From contig VXBM01000219.1 of the NCBI GenBank assembly GCA_013400155.1, positions 50,281 to 114,280 of the forward strand: DNA of 64,000 bases, given 5' to 3'. Below, piece after piece: positions 24,401 through 33,791 of the stretch. Both the position numbers and the translations under genes were made by a program. Every line of letters begins with the position of its first letter. Positions within the stretch are counted from its first letter, which is position 1. The stretch is from Helopsaltes ochotensis. Taxonomy: Eukaryota > Chordata > Aves > Passeriformes > Locustellidae. The notes beneath the pieces are model-generated. The model searched no databases and was not told where the DNA came from. It saw only the letters and a program-made list of their open reading frames with translations.

Positions 24401-27400
24401 GAAAGGTAAGGCACAAAGTTGCCTGCTTTAAATGTCTAATCATCATACAAAAGAGCACAACTCTTATTACTGGCTAATACTATAGGGAAGTTGTTACCAG
24501 ATTAAGGCTATGTTACCCTTTTGATGTACTAGATTATTTTTTCATTTTAAATATATTTAGCAAAAGAAGAACTTCTCACCAGCAAATGTCCTGTCACATT
24601 TCCTGAGAATGGATTGCATTAAGAAAAAAGACAGTTGTTGGGTGAGCTATTCCCATGCAGTCACCAACCCTTTAAAGGGAACCTGCTGTAAACCTAGATT
24701 TAAACTTTATACTAAATATATGAAAGAGTGTTCTATATTTTGGGATCTGTTGGCAGTGGAGAGGAAGCTAGTGAAGATGGACCCTGAAAGCATTCTAACT
24801 GCTTGACTGTAGTTTTATGCTGGTAACATGATAACTCGGACTACTGCTCTGAAAGCTTGACTTCTCCCCTGGGTGCTTGATTTTGTGCCTTTAGCTGGGA
24901 TGTACAGCTAAACCAGTGTGCAGCAATGAAGGATGCATAAAAAGGTAGCATTCTGAACAGGTGCAGGTTCAGCATACAGGGTCATTTTGTGTGCTCTCAG
25001 TTCTTGAAGTGGATTTAGCTGGAGTAACTTAGAGTGTTTTACGTCTCCTTGTTACTTTCTTCTCATGAGGCTTTAACTCTAAACTGTCCTGCAATGGGTC
25101 AATGTTTATACCATATGGTAAATATTACAGCTTCCTCTTACAGCTTTTGCTTTACTTCTACCTTTCTTGATTACTTCTACCTCCTCAGTGTTTTTCAAAT
25201 TGTATTACTAGCAGATTTAGCTCCACTATCAGACAGCTATTCTTCAGTAATTTCCATCTATATGCAATGTGACCCTCTCTGTGATCACAGTCTCCAAATA
25301 AGTCTCAAGGAACTGGTAGAATATTACCCTTTCCTACATCAATAATATCAAGTCTTCTAGGTGGACTTCCTGCTGAAGTCTGCCACTGAGCCACAGACCC
25401 CTTCAACACACAGCTTTACTGACAATAAAGATTATGTGGATTTTTTGGGCTCTTTGTTGTGGTACCACATCTAACCTCTGTTTTCTGGTGTTCTCTTAGG
25501 CAAAGCTGCTCATAAGTTGCTTCAGTGTGAGGGTGCTTAGGGACAGGTGCTTGCAGGAGAAAGAAGTGTTACATGTTTGAGATGTGTTGTTTCTATGTAC
25601 AGCTTTCTTCCCCTCCCCAGATTTTGTCTAAATAGTACTCTTAGGAGTTTGAGAGGAGAATGAAGGAGGAGCAAGAACTGTTCATTTATGACTGTGGAGT
25701 ACCTGTTGAGACTGAAAAGGTAAATGACCCAGTAAGTCATGCTTGGCTAAAGGCATCAAGCACAGTATGAATGTACACAGTATAGGAATATTTAGCTTTT
25801 GGGTATAGAAAAGCTAGGAAAAGGGGTTTTGGTGCCTTATATTTTTAGGATCATAAAAAAATGAAGAATTTGATCTAACTTTCTGTACAGTTTGTACAGT
25901 TATGTACAAATGTTATGTTATTTTCCTGTACAAAGCTTCACAGGTTGTGGTAAACTGTCTTTTTGTGACTCTGGTGCTGCTTAGGATGCTGAATTTCTGA
26001 CAGCACTGCTTTTTATTCCTTAAATGTAGATAGTGAATTGCCATTGAGTTATGTGGGTCTGATTATCAATAGCTGTCACAGCTTCAATTTGTTATGCTAA
26101 TTTTGTTGCAGTCCATGTCCTTGTCCTCTTGTTTCAGCCTAAGTCACTTTAAACCGCTAATGAATATTGCAAGTACCTTCCTGTGAAGACTAGCTGACCT
26201 ATCTCCTTCAATCCCTAAGGAAGAATGCATCCCTCTTAGATTTTTTTGAAGTACATCTCTATGACCTTCAGAAGCATTACACTTCTAATTCCAGGCTTGC
26301 CCTTCCAGCTAGATCATCATCATTGAAACCAGTTAACTTTTGCCATGTAGTACCTGCAGAGTACCACTGTGTGAAAAGCAGAAACAAAGTGCTGGTGGGA
26401 TTTCATTTTCAGCCTCAAGTATGTGTCTTGCTCAAGTGGATTACCATCTGTGGAAGCTCAGTTTTGATAGTGCTTTTGTTGCAGTGTAGCCATTTTTGGA
26501 TTAAAAACATACTCTTCTGGATGACAGGTCTGCTTAATTTTTCAGAAGCAACATAGTAATACCATTAAGACTTTGTGTGTGTTTACATGGGGAAAAGAGG
26601 CAAAAGAGGAAAGAAGATGACAATGACTTCTCTCAAGGCTTTTGGAAAGATCTCTCCTTGAAAGATTTCTGCAGGCTCTTATGAAATTTTTGCTCTATTA
26701 ATATGTCTAGACATATTGCTTGTTTTTTTGACCCTTTCTTTCACTCTTTTTAAACTTGTTAGTTATTGGCATTTTCCCTCTATACTTCATTATATGCTTT
26801 GCTATGCAGAGCAAAAGTATAGCAGTAGAGACTTGCACTGTTTTCTTTTATTGTGTTCACTGCATAAAATACCAGACCACAAATTAATGAAAATGTTCAT
26901 TTTTAAAGGATTACCGGAAAGTTTTCTACCCTAACCTCCTGCTTTCCCAGCAGTTGGACTGCCTAGCAATTAGGAGTGGGATTGCTGCTGGCACTAGGTC
27001 ATGGGCTAATTGTGGCTTTATCCAGCCAAATCTTGGAAATCTTCAAGGGCAGGAGTGCTGTGAGCTCTCTGGACAGTCTGTTTGGATCTTATATTGTTCT
27101 CCTAGGAAGAAGGCATTCTCCCTAATGTCCAGTCTGACAGTCTACAGCCAAAATTGACAGTTGTCCCTCTTGTCATTCGATCAGGCATTACCAAGAAGAG
27201 TTTGACTCTTTCATAGCTACCATTGAAATAATTTTAGGTAAGGTGTGACCACCAGCTTCCTTTTCACAACACTGAACAGGCCCAGCTCTTACCTCCAGGT
27301 ATTCTTCACAAAAGTGTGCTGTCACTGAACTGATGTCTAGTGGCAGTACCTTCCTTCCTCCAAAGCTTTTTAGCTTTGCTCTTTCGCTTTCTATACAGGT

Positions 27401-30400
27401 CAGCTTTGGTTGATATAATTCTTCCATTTCCCTTTTATGTTGCCCACTCTCCTTTTTGCCACATTGGAAAGGGAAGGAAACTAACTTGGCAACATTGGAG
27501 ACTTCAGGTCTTTTTACTTTTTTAAAAGTAAGGTTAAAAAGGTGATAAAATTGTGTAAACAAGCTGTTCTGACTTTGGAGGACTTTACGACTTGACAATT
27601 CGGAACTTGAGATCTGACTTCTTACATCTATATAATATTCAAGAACCCAATTTTGAGTGTGAGCCAATTTTAATAAGCATCAGAGCTATAAGAAGTAGCA
27701 AATGTTTTAAGTGAGCAAGACACATTGTACTGACATAAGCTACTTTTAAGGCATGTTTTGAAACTGTAGTGCCAGCTAAGCTTTCCGTGAATAAGGAGAG
27801 TTATTTGCCTGGGTAGTGTGGGTTATGTCTGTCTGAATGTAAAATGCTGACAGACTTTAAGCAGTGAATTTTTAAAAAAATTCGTTATGCTTGTTTTAGA
27901 TGTAGGTCATGAATCTCTGAATTCCTCGTGGGAAGGAAGAAAGGTAAAAGACAAAATAGATTCAGCAGGTCTCTTGATATCTATTAAAATAAGGTCCGGT
28001 TAATACAAAGATGGTAAATCTAATGTATCTGAAATTAAGTACCTGTGTTTTTGTTTTCTGGAGTGCATCTGGGAGAAGAAAAATGTTAGAGTGTAATCCC
28101 ATGTTTCTATGTGCCCTGAAGTCTGTGGATCAATCTGGTAGCGCTACCATATGCTTGCTTTTTCAAATGTCCTCATGCACAATTGTTTGCCCCTTCATGC
28201 TATCCAGTGGTGTAACTGGGTAATGCAGGTCACTTTTGAAGTCTGTTTTGAGCAGAGAAAGAGAATAAATCGTATCTATTGCACCTTTCTTGGTGGGGAT
28301 GTTGCAGATTAAATTTGGTGGGGAATAAGAAGCTTAAAATTTTAACTTTTTAAAACATCAAACTAGAGATTCAGCTTAGAAATGTAATCTGAAAAATAGA
28401 TGCAGTTCACATTCTGGAGCTGAAATGAGGTACCTATGCTGGTATGGTAGCAGAATGAGTAGTTTTCTTATCCAAGCATTTGTAGCTTTTGATGATTTAA
28501 AAGGCAATGGGAGCTGCTTTCACTTCTTTAGGTGTCCATATTTTTCCTTCCCATTTGAAAGTGGACTCATGTAGTATACTATTGCAAGTAGACAGAAGGG
28601 CACAGTTTTCATGTTCTTAGGTGAAGGAATGAGCAGACATACCAATGTTTCCTCTCTGTGGTGGTAAAATTTCTGTTGAAATGTGCACAGCTATAGCATG
28701 GATACTCAATGAGAACTGAAGGGGTACTTTCCCTGCTGTGCTACTGAGAGCAACAGCAGATATTTCTGAGGTCAGGCATGTGTGGTCCGTCTTTAAGAGA
28801 CTAACATGAGGAAGCAGGTTTAAAAACTGTAACTTGCCGAAATATATACATGTTTTTGAGATGGTATTCTCATATGGAGATGAATTAGTGGAGCAGAAGT
28901 GGACACACACTTCTCAGGTACCTGCTGTGAAGGTACGGCAGTGGGAGCACTCGTTAGATGGGCAGTAGTCGATGGATGTATTGAATCACTGTTAGAGAGC
29001 CACTGACAGTGTCTTAGGAAGTCCTTGTCAAAGTGGTGAAAATGTTCTGACCTCTCTAGGTGTGTTGAAATATGGTATATTTAACATCTGTTTAAGGGCT
29101 GTACATCAGAGCTTTTTTGATTACTTTTTTAGAGGCAAAAATTGAGGACAAGTTGAAAGCATTGCCAAAACCATGACCATGAGGAAAGAGCATTGCTTCC
29201 TACTGTACAAGTATATGTGCATTTCCTTGTCCTTCTCCAGCAGCATGAGATTGGGATAGGTGGAATGAGATTTTGGATCCTTCAGGTCTCACTTGCCCCT
29301 ACCATGGACATGCCTTTGTGCTATCAGCATCCCTCCATTAACGTATACCTATGCTGCTTCCTCTTGCTTCTCCACTACAGATAAGTTTGAAGCCCAGCAT
29401 CACTTTTCTGTTTTGCTTCCAAACATTGCTGTAAAATCTCATTAACTGTGCCCTGTTTCTTGATCCTTCCTTCTGTCCTTCCACTCTGGTATTGATAATC
29501 TCCTCCGTCCTCTGAGCCCTGCTGTGGAGTTACAAGGTCTGTGTTTCGAGTCTCTGGACATTCTTTTCTTCTTCCTCCTCCTGCCTTTGTACAGGTGCCA
29601 AACTGAGGAGCTTTCACTATAAAATTCCTGTCTTGGGTTCTGTGCCTCCTTCCCAAGCAAACATTGGAAGTTTACTACAGAGAAGCAACAGTACAGCATT
29701 TTCTATTGAACAGCTGGAATGAAGTTTTGTACTTATAGGGCAAGTTGTAAGAGTGGCTTTTCAACCCTATGCTTGCAAGAGTGGTTTTTCTAGGGCTCCA
29801 GCTGGTTAGCTGTCAGGAGACAACTGAACTATGCCCAAATATGACCCATGGGTTATCTGATTAAACATTTTTTGATCTTATATTGGGATCCCTTCGTGAT
29901 CTTAGAACTGAAAAGAAGGCTGGCTTAAGCTAGAATTCAGTGTACAGATTATCTGATTGCCAGTTACGTTAGATCCTTGATGGATCTGTAAGTTAATCTT
30001 GAAAGCATTCCCTGTTTAACATGAGTTTTCCTGTGTGCAGAGTGTTCTACCATATTATGTGGCAACAAAAATGTCCAAAATCCGCAAAGCAACTCTTGAT
30101 AAGCCCAGTCCTCAAACGTATGTCAGAGCAGCCTTGGGCACGGTGGGCCTGCAGTCCCAGACCAACGGGTACCTACCTCATGCACTCATGGTAAGTCACC
30201 TTGGAAAATGTAAGGATCTGAAATGTCCTTTGTGTTTATTATGGAAAAAAGAATAATTAGTACGGGTTTTAAAATGCTGAGACCTCACACCCTCCTTTTT
30301 TAATTGGTTTTGCCTTTTTTTTTTGTTGTTTTTTTTAGGGATGGATCATCTCTCTTCTACCTACATCTACTGCCATTAACTTAATAATGAAAACAAACAA

Positions 30401-30443
30401 ACAGATACGGGCTCGTTATTTTAAAAAAATGAAGGAGAAGTAA
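3410..30443 (+). CDS. HSD17B12: HSD17B12, 3' seven coding exons (very-long-chain 3-oxoacyl-CoA reductase)
   Basis: Seven exons join in phase: 3410-3474, 4435-4479, 14621-14655, 20012-20093, 23434-23499, 30041-30190 and 30339-30443. They encode 181 complete residues plus a split valine, matching roughly the last 182 of about 312 residues in the human protein. The family is a short-chain dehydrogenase in the ER membrane that performs the NADPH-dependent 3-ketoacyl-CoA reduction step of fatty-acid elongation; an estrone-reducing activity is also reported. Visible motifs are the structural VNNVG in the first exon, the catalytic serine region (NIASASGM), and the catalytic YSATK (YxxxK). The C-terminus ends KKMKEK, which fits a KxKxx ER-retrieval signal. 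The N-terminal membrane segment and the Rossmann TGxxxGIG motif are not found at 1-3409, so exons 1-4 should lie upstream of the window. Assignment over paralogues such as HSD17B3 rests on the sequence match and on synteny with ALKBH3. Confidence 0.95.
3475..4434 (+). other. HSD17B12 intron (960 bp)
   Basis: AT-rich intron between the NNVG exon and the NIN exon. No repeat, RNA gene or coding sequence was recognised. Confidence 0.85.
4435..4479 (+). CDS. HSD17B12: HSD17B12 coding exon (probably exon 6)
   Basis: A 45-base, 15-codon phase-0 exon reading TIDKMVNINIMSVCK, which aligns with the human NIN-containing helix after the NNVG strand. The acceptor is cttgcag at 4434 and the donor is gtaagt at 4480. 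Confidence 0.95.
5761..5810. repeat. Overlapping inverted repeats (alternative hairpins)
   Basis: An 11-bp perfect stem pairs 5761-5771 with 5786-5796 across a 14-base loop. A second 9-bp stem pairs 5771-5779 with 5802-5810. The two share base 5771 and overlap in space, so they are mutually exclusive in RNA. Confidence 0.7.
5801..5815 (+). promoter_or_regulatory. CTCF-like motif
   Basis: CCAGCAGAGGGAG matches the CTCF core CCASYAGRKGGCR at all positions except one (A instead of C near the end). It overlaps the 3' arm of the hairpin above. Confidence 0.35.
8979..9002 (+). repeat. (TC)12 microsatellite
   Basis: Twelve uninterrupted TC units, a polypyrimidine tract inside the 10-kb intron. Confidence 0.97.
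14621..14655 (+). CDS. HSD17B12: HSD17B12 coding exon (probably exon 7), 35-base microexon
   Basis: The exon reads MTRLVLPGMLE and two bases of an arginine codon, matching the human MTQLVLPGMVER block. The acceptor is ccttttgcag at 14620 and the donor gtgagt at 14656. It ends in phase 2, which the next exon completes. The donor overlaps a perfect AP-1 heptamer. Confidence 0.93.
14657..14917. promoter_or_regulatory. Cluster of three AP-1 (TGASTCA) sites
   Basis: TGAGTCA at 14657-14663 (overlapping the exon donor) and at 14782-14788, and TGACTCA at 14911-14917. The last two are flanked by TGCTGA or TCAGCA half-sites, as in MAF/NFE2 recognition elements. Chance expectation for this heptamer in 260 bp is about 0.03. 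Confidence 0.4.
17198..17231. promoter_or_regulatory. RFX X-box plus MEF2 site
   Basis: GTTGCCACAGCAAC at 17198-17211 is identical to the X-box at 2514. CTAAATATAG at 17222-17231 fits the MEF2 consensus YTA(A/T)4TAR. They are only 10 bp apart. Confidence 0.45.
20012..20093 (+). CDS. HSD17B12: HSD17B12 catalytic exon (probably exon 8)
   Basis: The first base completes arginine, then the exon reads SKGIILNIASASGMFP and TPLLTLYSATK. It carries the catalytic serine segment (IASASGM) and the active-site Tyr and Lys of YSATK. The acceptor is ctttcag at 20011 and the donor gtaagt at 20094. It ends in phase 0. Confidence 0.96.
20094..23433 (+). other. HSD17B12 intron (3.3 kb)
   Basis: AT-rich intron with short T runs. 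No repeat, RNA gene or coding exon was recognised. Confidence 0.85.
23434..23499 (+). CDS. HSD17B12: HSD17B12 coding exon (probably exon 9)
   Basis: A 22-codon phase-0 exon reading AFVDYFSRGLHAEYESKG then IIVQ, the helix that follows the YxxxK active site. The acceptor is tctctccag at 23433 and the donor gtgagt at 23500. Confidence 0.95.
23526..23539. promoter_or_regulatory. RFX X-box (GTTACCACAGCAAC)
   Basis: Fits GTNRCC, AC spacer, AGCAAC. It differs by one base from the X-boxes at 2514 and 17198 and sits 27 bp after the exon donor. Confidence 0.4.
23782..23876. promoter_or_regulatory. Cluster of five TGGAAT/ATTCCA (TEAD-like) motifs
   Basis: TGGAATACA at 23782 and 23812, TGGAATGCA at 23825, GCATTCCA at 23843 and TGGAAT at 23871. 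A 12-bp perfect palindrome, ATGAAGCTTCAT, lies among them at 23796-23807. The GGAATG/CATTCC forms are the MCAT core bound by TEAD factors; the GGAATA forms are weaker. Confidence 0.3.
24160..24184. repeat. 25-bp perfect odd palindrome
   Basis: Twelve-base arms CCAAAGCTGGAA and TTCCAGCTTTGG around one central T. The arms pair perfectly and could form a cruciform or an RNA hairpin, or act as a dimeric binding site. Confidence 0.85.
26925..27330 (-). mobile_element. Degraded CR1 LINE 3' region, reverse orientation
   Basis: Read on the + strand, the order of blocks follows the reverse complement of an avian CR1 3' region. It includes ctctggacagtctgtt, then aagaaggcattctcc, then accaagaagagtttgactc, then gtgaccaccagcttcc. 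Similarity is patchy, which suggests an old copy. The edges are approximate. Confidence 0.6.
30041..30190 (+). CDS. HSD17B12: HSD17B12 coding exon (probably exon 10)
   Basis: A 50-codon phase-0 exon. It opens SVLPYYVATKMSKIRK and contains TLDKPSPQTYV, GLQSQTNGYL and a final HALM, all diagnostic of HSD17B12. The acceptor is gtgtgcag at 30040 and the donor gtaagt at 30191. Confidence 0.96.
30339..30443 (+). CDS. HSD17B12: HSD17B12 terminal coding exon with ER-retrieval tail
   Basis: Thirty-four codons and TAA. It reads GWIISLLPTSTAINLIM, a hydrophobic segment, followed by a basic tail ending RYFKKMKEK. Lysines at -3 and -5 fit the KxKxx COPI retrieval signal; human HSD17B12 has the same arrangement. 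The acceptor is a long T tract ending tttttttag at 30338. Confidence 0.95.
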   Translation, partial: GWIISLLPTSTAINLIMKTNKQIRARYFKKMKEK

Positions 30444-32040
30444 GTGGGAAGCAACTTGGTCTTGGGAGCCTGAGCCTCCTGCAGGTTCCGTACCATGCTG
30501 CAACGTCAAGTAGACTTAATGTTTTAAACATCTCCAATCATAGGTGTGCTTTCTTAACAAGAGAACAGTCTTGTTTTGAGGATACAGATGAAACAAGTCT
30601 GTTGACTTCTAATGTTGATTGAAAAATAGGCTTTATTTGTTTATAGATATTATGAGGGGGGAAGTGCTTTGAACTAAAATTGCTTTGTGCTGTTTGAAAT
30701 ACTTCCATGGACTTGGTCACACATCATGCTGTTGAGAAACATCTTGGTGTCCATCATATCTATTATTGTGCTCATGGATGAAGGGCAGAAAAAAAGTAGT
30801 TCTCATATATTCCCGGGCAGGTTGGGCAGGAGAGGAAAGGGAGCATAATTATTTGAAAAGGTAACCTAGCATTATTTCCAGAGTATTGACCTCTTGAAGC
30901 TCAGGTTTTGGATACTTGCAAGGATTCTGCACTATCAGCCAGCTTAAGAGTGCTCTCCTGCTTGCATGGTCCAGTGTGGTTTTTTTGGTTATGAACTTGA
31001 GGGAAATGGGCCAAAAACCAAAATAAGTGTAATAACTCATCTATAAATATATACATAAAATAACATTGCGGAAAGCATTTAAAATGGTGGGTCTTGAATA
31101 CGGATTCTAACTTTTCAGTAATATGTAATCTTCATGATTTGTAATAACCTTTTTAAAAGTTCAGTGCCTGCTCTTTGTAATAGGTGGTGATAACACAATG
31201 TAGATAAATGTCACAAGTTACATGTTATGTGCTGGTTGCTATGTAACAGATTATGGGTACTTTAAATACAGAGCTTGAAATGAGTTACTCTCCTTGTTAG
31301 CAATGGCAGTTAAATTCTTTCTGAAGTTATGTATCAGTCTGTCTTTCTGCTGAGGTCCTTTGAAATGTGAATCCTGAATATTTAGACGGCTTTAAAAATG
31401 AGAAACAGGAGATGTCTTAACGAGTAGAAGAGTTTTAATTTAATTGAATTAAAATTAACTGATTTCTTTCATGGTTCTGTTCCAAAGTGGAATACTCCAA
31501 TGAGGCTCAAGTTACCTAACTCCTGGACACAGAGATCAGAGTATATGAGAAATCTGCACTGCTGTTGTCTGTATTTACCTATGCTTTATTAAAGATTTTG
31601 GTCTCTAACATTCCTTTTTATGAACATACAATGTATAAAACTTGCAAGGCAAATGAAATTGCAAGCAGCTACCACTGTTTTCTGTGGTGACTTTCTATGG
31701 TTGAAGAGGGGAGGTTTTTTTTTCCTGTCTTTCAAAGAATAATTTCAAGCTCTGATTTTGAAGTAAGATGTGTTGCACTGAGACATGATTTGGGGCTAAC
31801 ATTTCTGTACATTGAAAAAACCTGAATACCGATGCAATGGTGCTGATCAAATCTGAGATGCAGATCCTATCCCATAGTTTTCTTAATTTTTTTGGAACAG
31901 GGATGGTCAAGTTGGTGGTATTAGTTCTCTAAGAGCACGTGATTTGGTTTGCTCTGGATCTGATGTGAAAGCATTGGACTAAAAAATCTGTATGTTTTTG
32001 ACTTTGTAAAACAAATAAAATGGAAATTACTCTTGAGTCT
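30444..32040 (+). other. HSD17B12: HSD17B12 3' UTR with AATAAA poly(A) signal
   Basis: AT-rich sequence after the TAA stop with no continuing reading frame. A canonical AATAAA sits at 32014-32019, and the CR1 insertion starts downstream at about 32215. The 3' end at about 32035-32045 is inferred; an earlier ATTAAA near 31589 could give a shorter form. Confidence 0.65.
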
Positions 32041-32214
32041 TTATGCGTTAGGTTTTTCTCGTAAAAATGTTTGTGGGTACATTCAAGTGTCTGATTGTTC
32101 TTTATTGTGAGTAATAACAGTGAAAATTACGGTAGTTTTACATGCCAGAAACAATGCTTGTATTTATCTGTTTTACTGGCTATCATCTACCCCCTGTCTG
32201 GGGTGCTTCAGGCA

Positions 32215-32800
32215 CAGCATCTCTGGCCAGTTGAGGTAGGTGACTCTCCTGCTCTGCTCTGCACTGGTGTGGCCTCACCTTGAATATTTTGTGTGCAGTT
32301 TTCAGTGCCACAATATAAGAAAGATATAAAGCTGTTGAAGAGTGTCCAGAGGACGACTATGAAGATGGTGAAGGGCCTGGAGGAGAAACCTTTTGAAGAG
32401 CAGTTGAGGTGACTTGGTATGTTCAGTCTGGAGGAGACTGACGGGAGACCTCATCGTGGTGTACAGGTTCCTCGCAAGGGGAAGTGGAGTGGCAGACACT
32501 GATCTCTGTGGTAGCCAGTGACAGGAACCAAAGGAACAGCGTGAAGCTGAGTCAGGGGAGGTTTGGGTTGGACACTGGGAAAAAGTTCTTCCTCTGGGGG
32601 ATGTTTGGGCACTGGAAGAGGCTCCCCAGGGGGGTAAACATGGCACCAAGCCTGAGAGTTCAGGAAGTGTTTGGACAACACTCTCAAAAAGCACATGATA
32701 TGATATGATATTTGGGGCTGTCCTGTGCAAGGCCAGGAGTTGAACCTAAAATGATCTTTGTGGATCCCTTCTGACTCGGGATGTTATATGATTTTATCGT
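32215..32800 (+). mobile_element. 5'-truncated CR1 LINE 3' end
   Basis: The sequence follows the avian CR1 3' end in order: ctgctctgctctgcactggt, tggcctcacctt, a block around gtccagagga, gaagggcctggagga, ggaggtttgggttggacac, then the terminal aggagttgaac and tgatctttgtgg and a degenerate ATTCTATG-type tail near 32780-32795. It is 5' truncated, as is usual for CR1, and has no intact reverse-transcriptase frame. It separates the HSD17B12 poly(A) site from the ALKBH3 promoter. Confidence 0.88.
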
Positions 32801-33240
32801 GCTGATACTTTAAAATCATCAGAGCACAAATTTTATTAGACCTGTTAAGCTGTTAATAAATAATTACTTCCAAATAACAATTTTTCCAACTATTGAAGGT
32901 GTTCAGAGAAGTAAGGCAGAGGGAATAACATGCACATCCAACTGGCACAGAGGGAGGGGTGCCTAGGTCGGGAGGTTCTCAGAGCCCCTGCTCCCCCTGC
33001 ATGTGGTGGCAGGCTGCAGGTTGGCTTTTGGGTTCCTATTCTCTTGCTCTCTGAGGTCTTCTGTTTTCCGAGCTGCAGCAGGGAATCACTAACCTAATTG
33101 TTTACCTAGATTTTATTTATACGTTAACCTAAATTACCTCGACTTCGATTTTGAATGTCTGTTCAGCTCGGTGATGGAGGTAATGTCTGTTTGATAGCTG
33201 TCCACGTCCTTGGGACTACCCTGGGCACCTGTCAGGAAAG
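32801..33240. other. Intergenic spacer between HSD17B12 and ALKBH3
   Basis: Unremarkable sequence between the CR1 tail and the ALKBH3 CpG island. No gene, RNA or further repeat was recognised. Confidence 0.7.
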
Positions 33241-33314
33241 AGGAGGGGGTTTCCGGTGCCGTCAGTCCCGTCCTTTGCCGGTTCCGAGAACGTTTTTGTG
33301 AGCGGCGCCGTGCG

Positions 33315-33769
33315 NNNNNNNNNNNNNNNNNNNNNNNNNNNNNNNNNNNNNNNNNNNNNNNNNNNNNNNNNNNNNNNNNNNNNNNNNNNNNNNNNNNNNN
33401 NNNNNNNNNNNNNNNNNNNNNNNNNNNNNNNNNNNNNNNNNNNNNNNNNNNNNNNNNNNNNNNNNNNNNNNNNNNNNNNNNNNNNNNNNNNNNNNNNNNN
33501 NNNNNNNNNNNNNNNNNNNNNNNNNNNNNNNNNNNNNNNNNNNNNNNNNNNNNNNNNNNNNNNNNNNNNNNNNNNNNNNNNNNNNNNNNNNNNNNNNNNN
33601 NNNNNNNNNNNNNNNNNNNNNNNNNNNNNNNNNNNNNNNNNNNNNNNNNNNNNNNNNNNNNNNNNNNNNNNNNNNNNNNNNNNNNNNNNNNNNNNNNNNN
33701 NNNNNNNNNNNNNNNNNNNNNNNNNNNNNNNNNNNNNNNNNNNNNNNNNNNNNNNNNNNNNNNNNNNNN
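33315..33769. other. Assembly gap (455 N)
   Basis: A run of 455 Ns in the ALKBH3 promoter island. It hides the start codon and probably exon 1; any open frame crossing it is uninformative. Confidence 0.99.
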
Positions 33770-33791
33770 GCCCCGGCCGGGCGGCCCGCAG
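33770..33791 (+). CDS. ALKBH3: ALKBH3 first coding exon, 3' end only
   Basis: Twenty-two bases between the gap and a gtaagc donor. Read in the frame required by the next exon, they give APAGRPA and then the first base of an alanine codon. The split Ala-Pro fits the human N-terminal WAAPVK stretch. The rest, including the ATG, is in the gap. Confidence 0.65.

Larger units (their letters stand above)
23500..30040 (+). other. HSD17B12 intron (6.5 kb)
   Basis: Contains a near-consensus X-box at 23526-23539, a T-tract acceptor-like sequence at about 23705-23720, a group of TGGAAT motifs at 23782-23876, a 25-bp palindrome at 24160-24184, and an old CR1 fragment at about 26925-27330. No additional coding exon was found. 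Confidence 0.85.

Noticed and set aside
27188..27667. 159-codon frame on the - strand inside an HSD17B12 intron
   Set aside because: It partly overlaps the degraded CR1 fragment but does not read as CR1 protein; the rest has no recognisable features.
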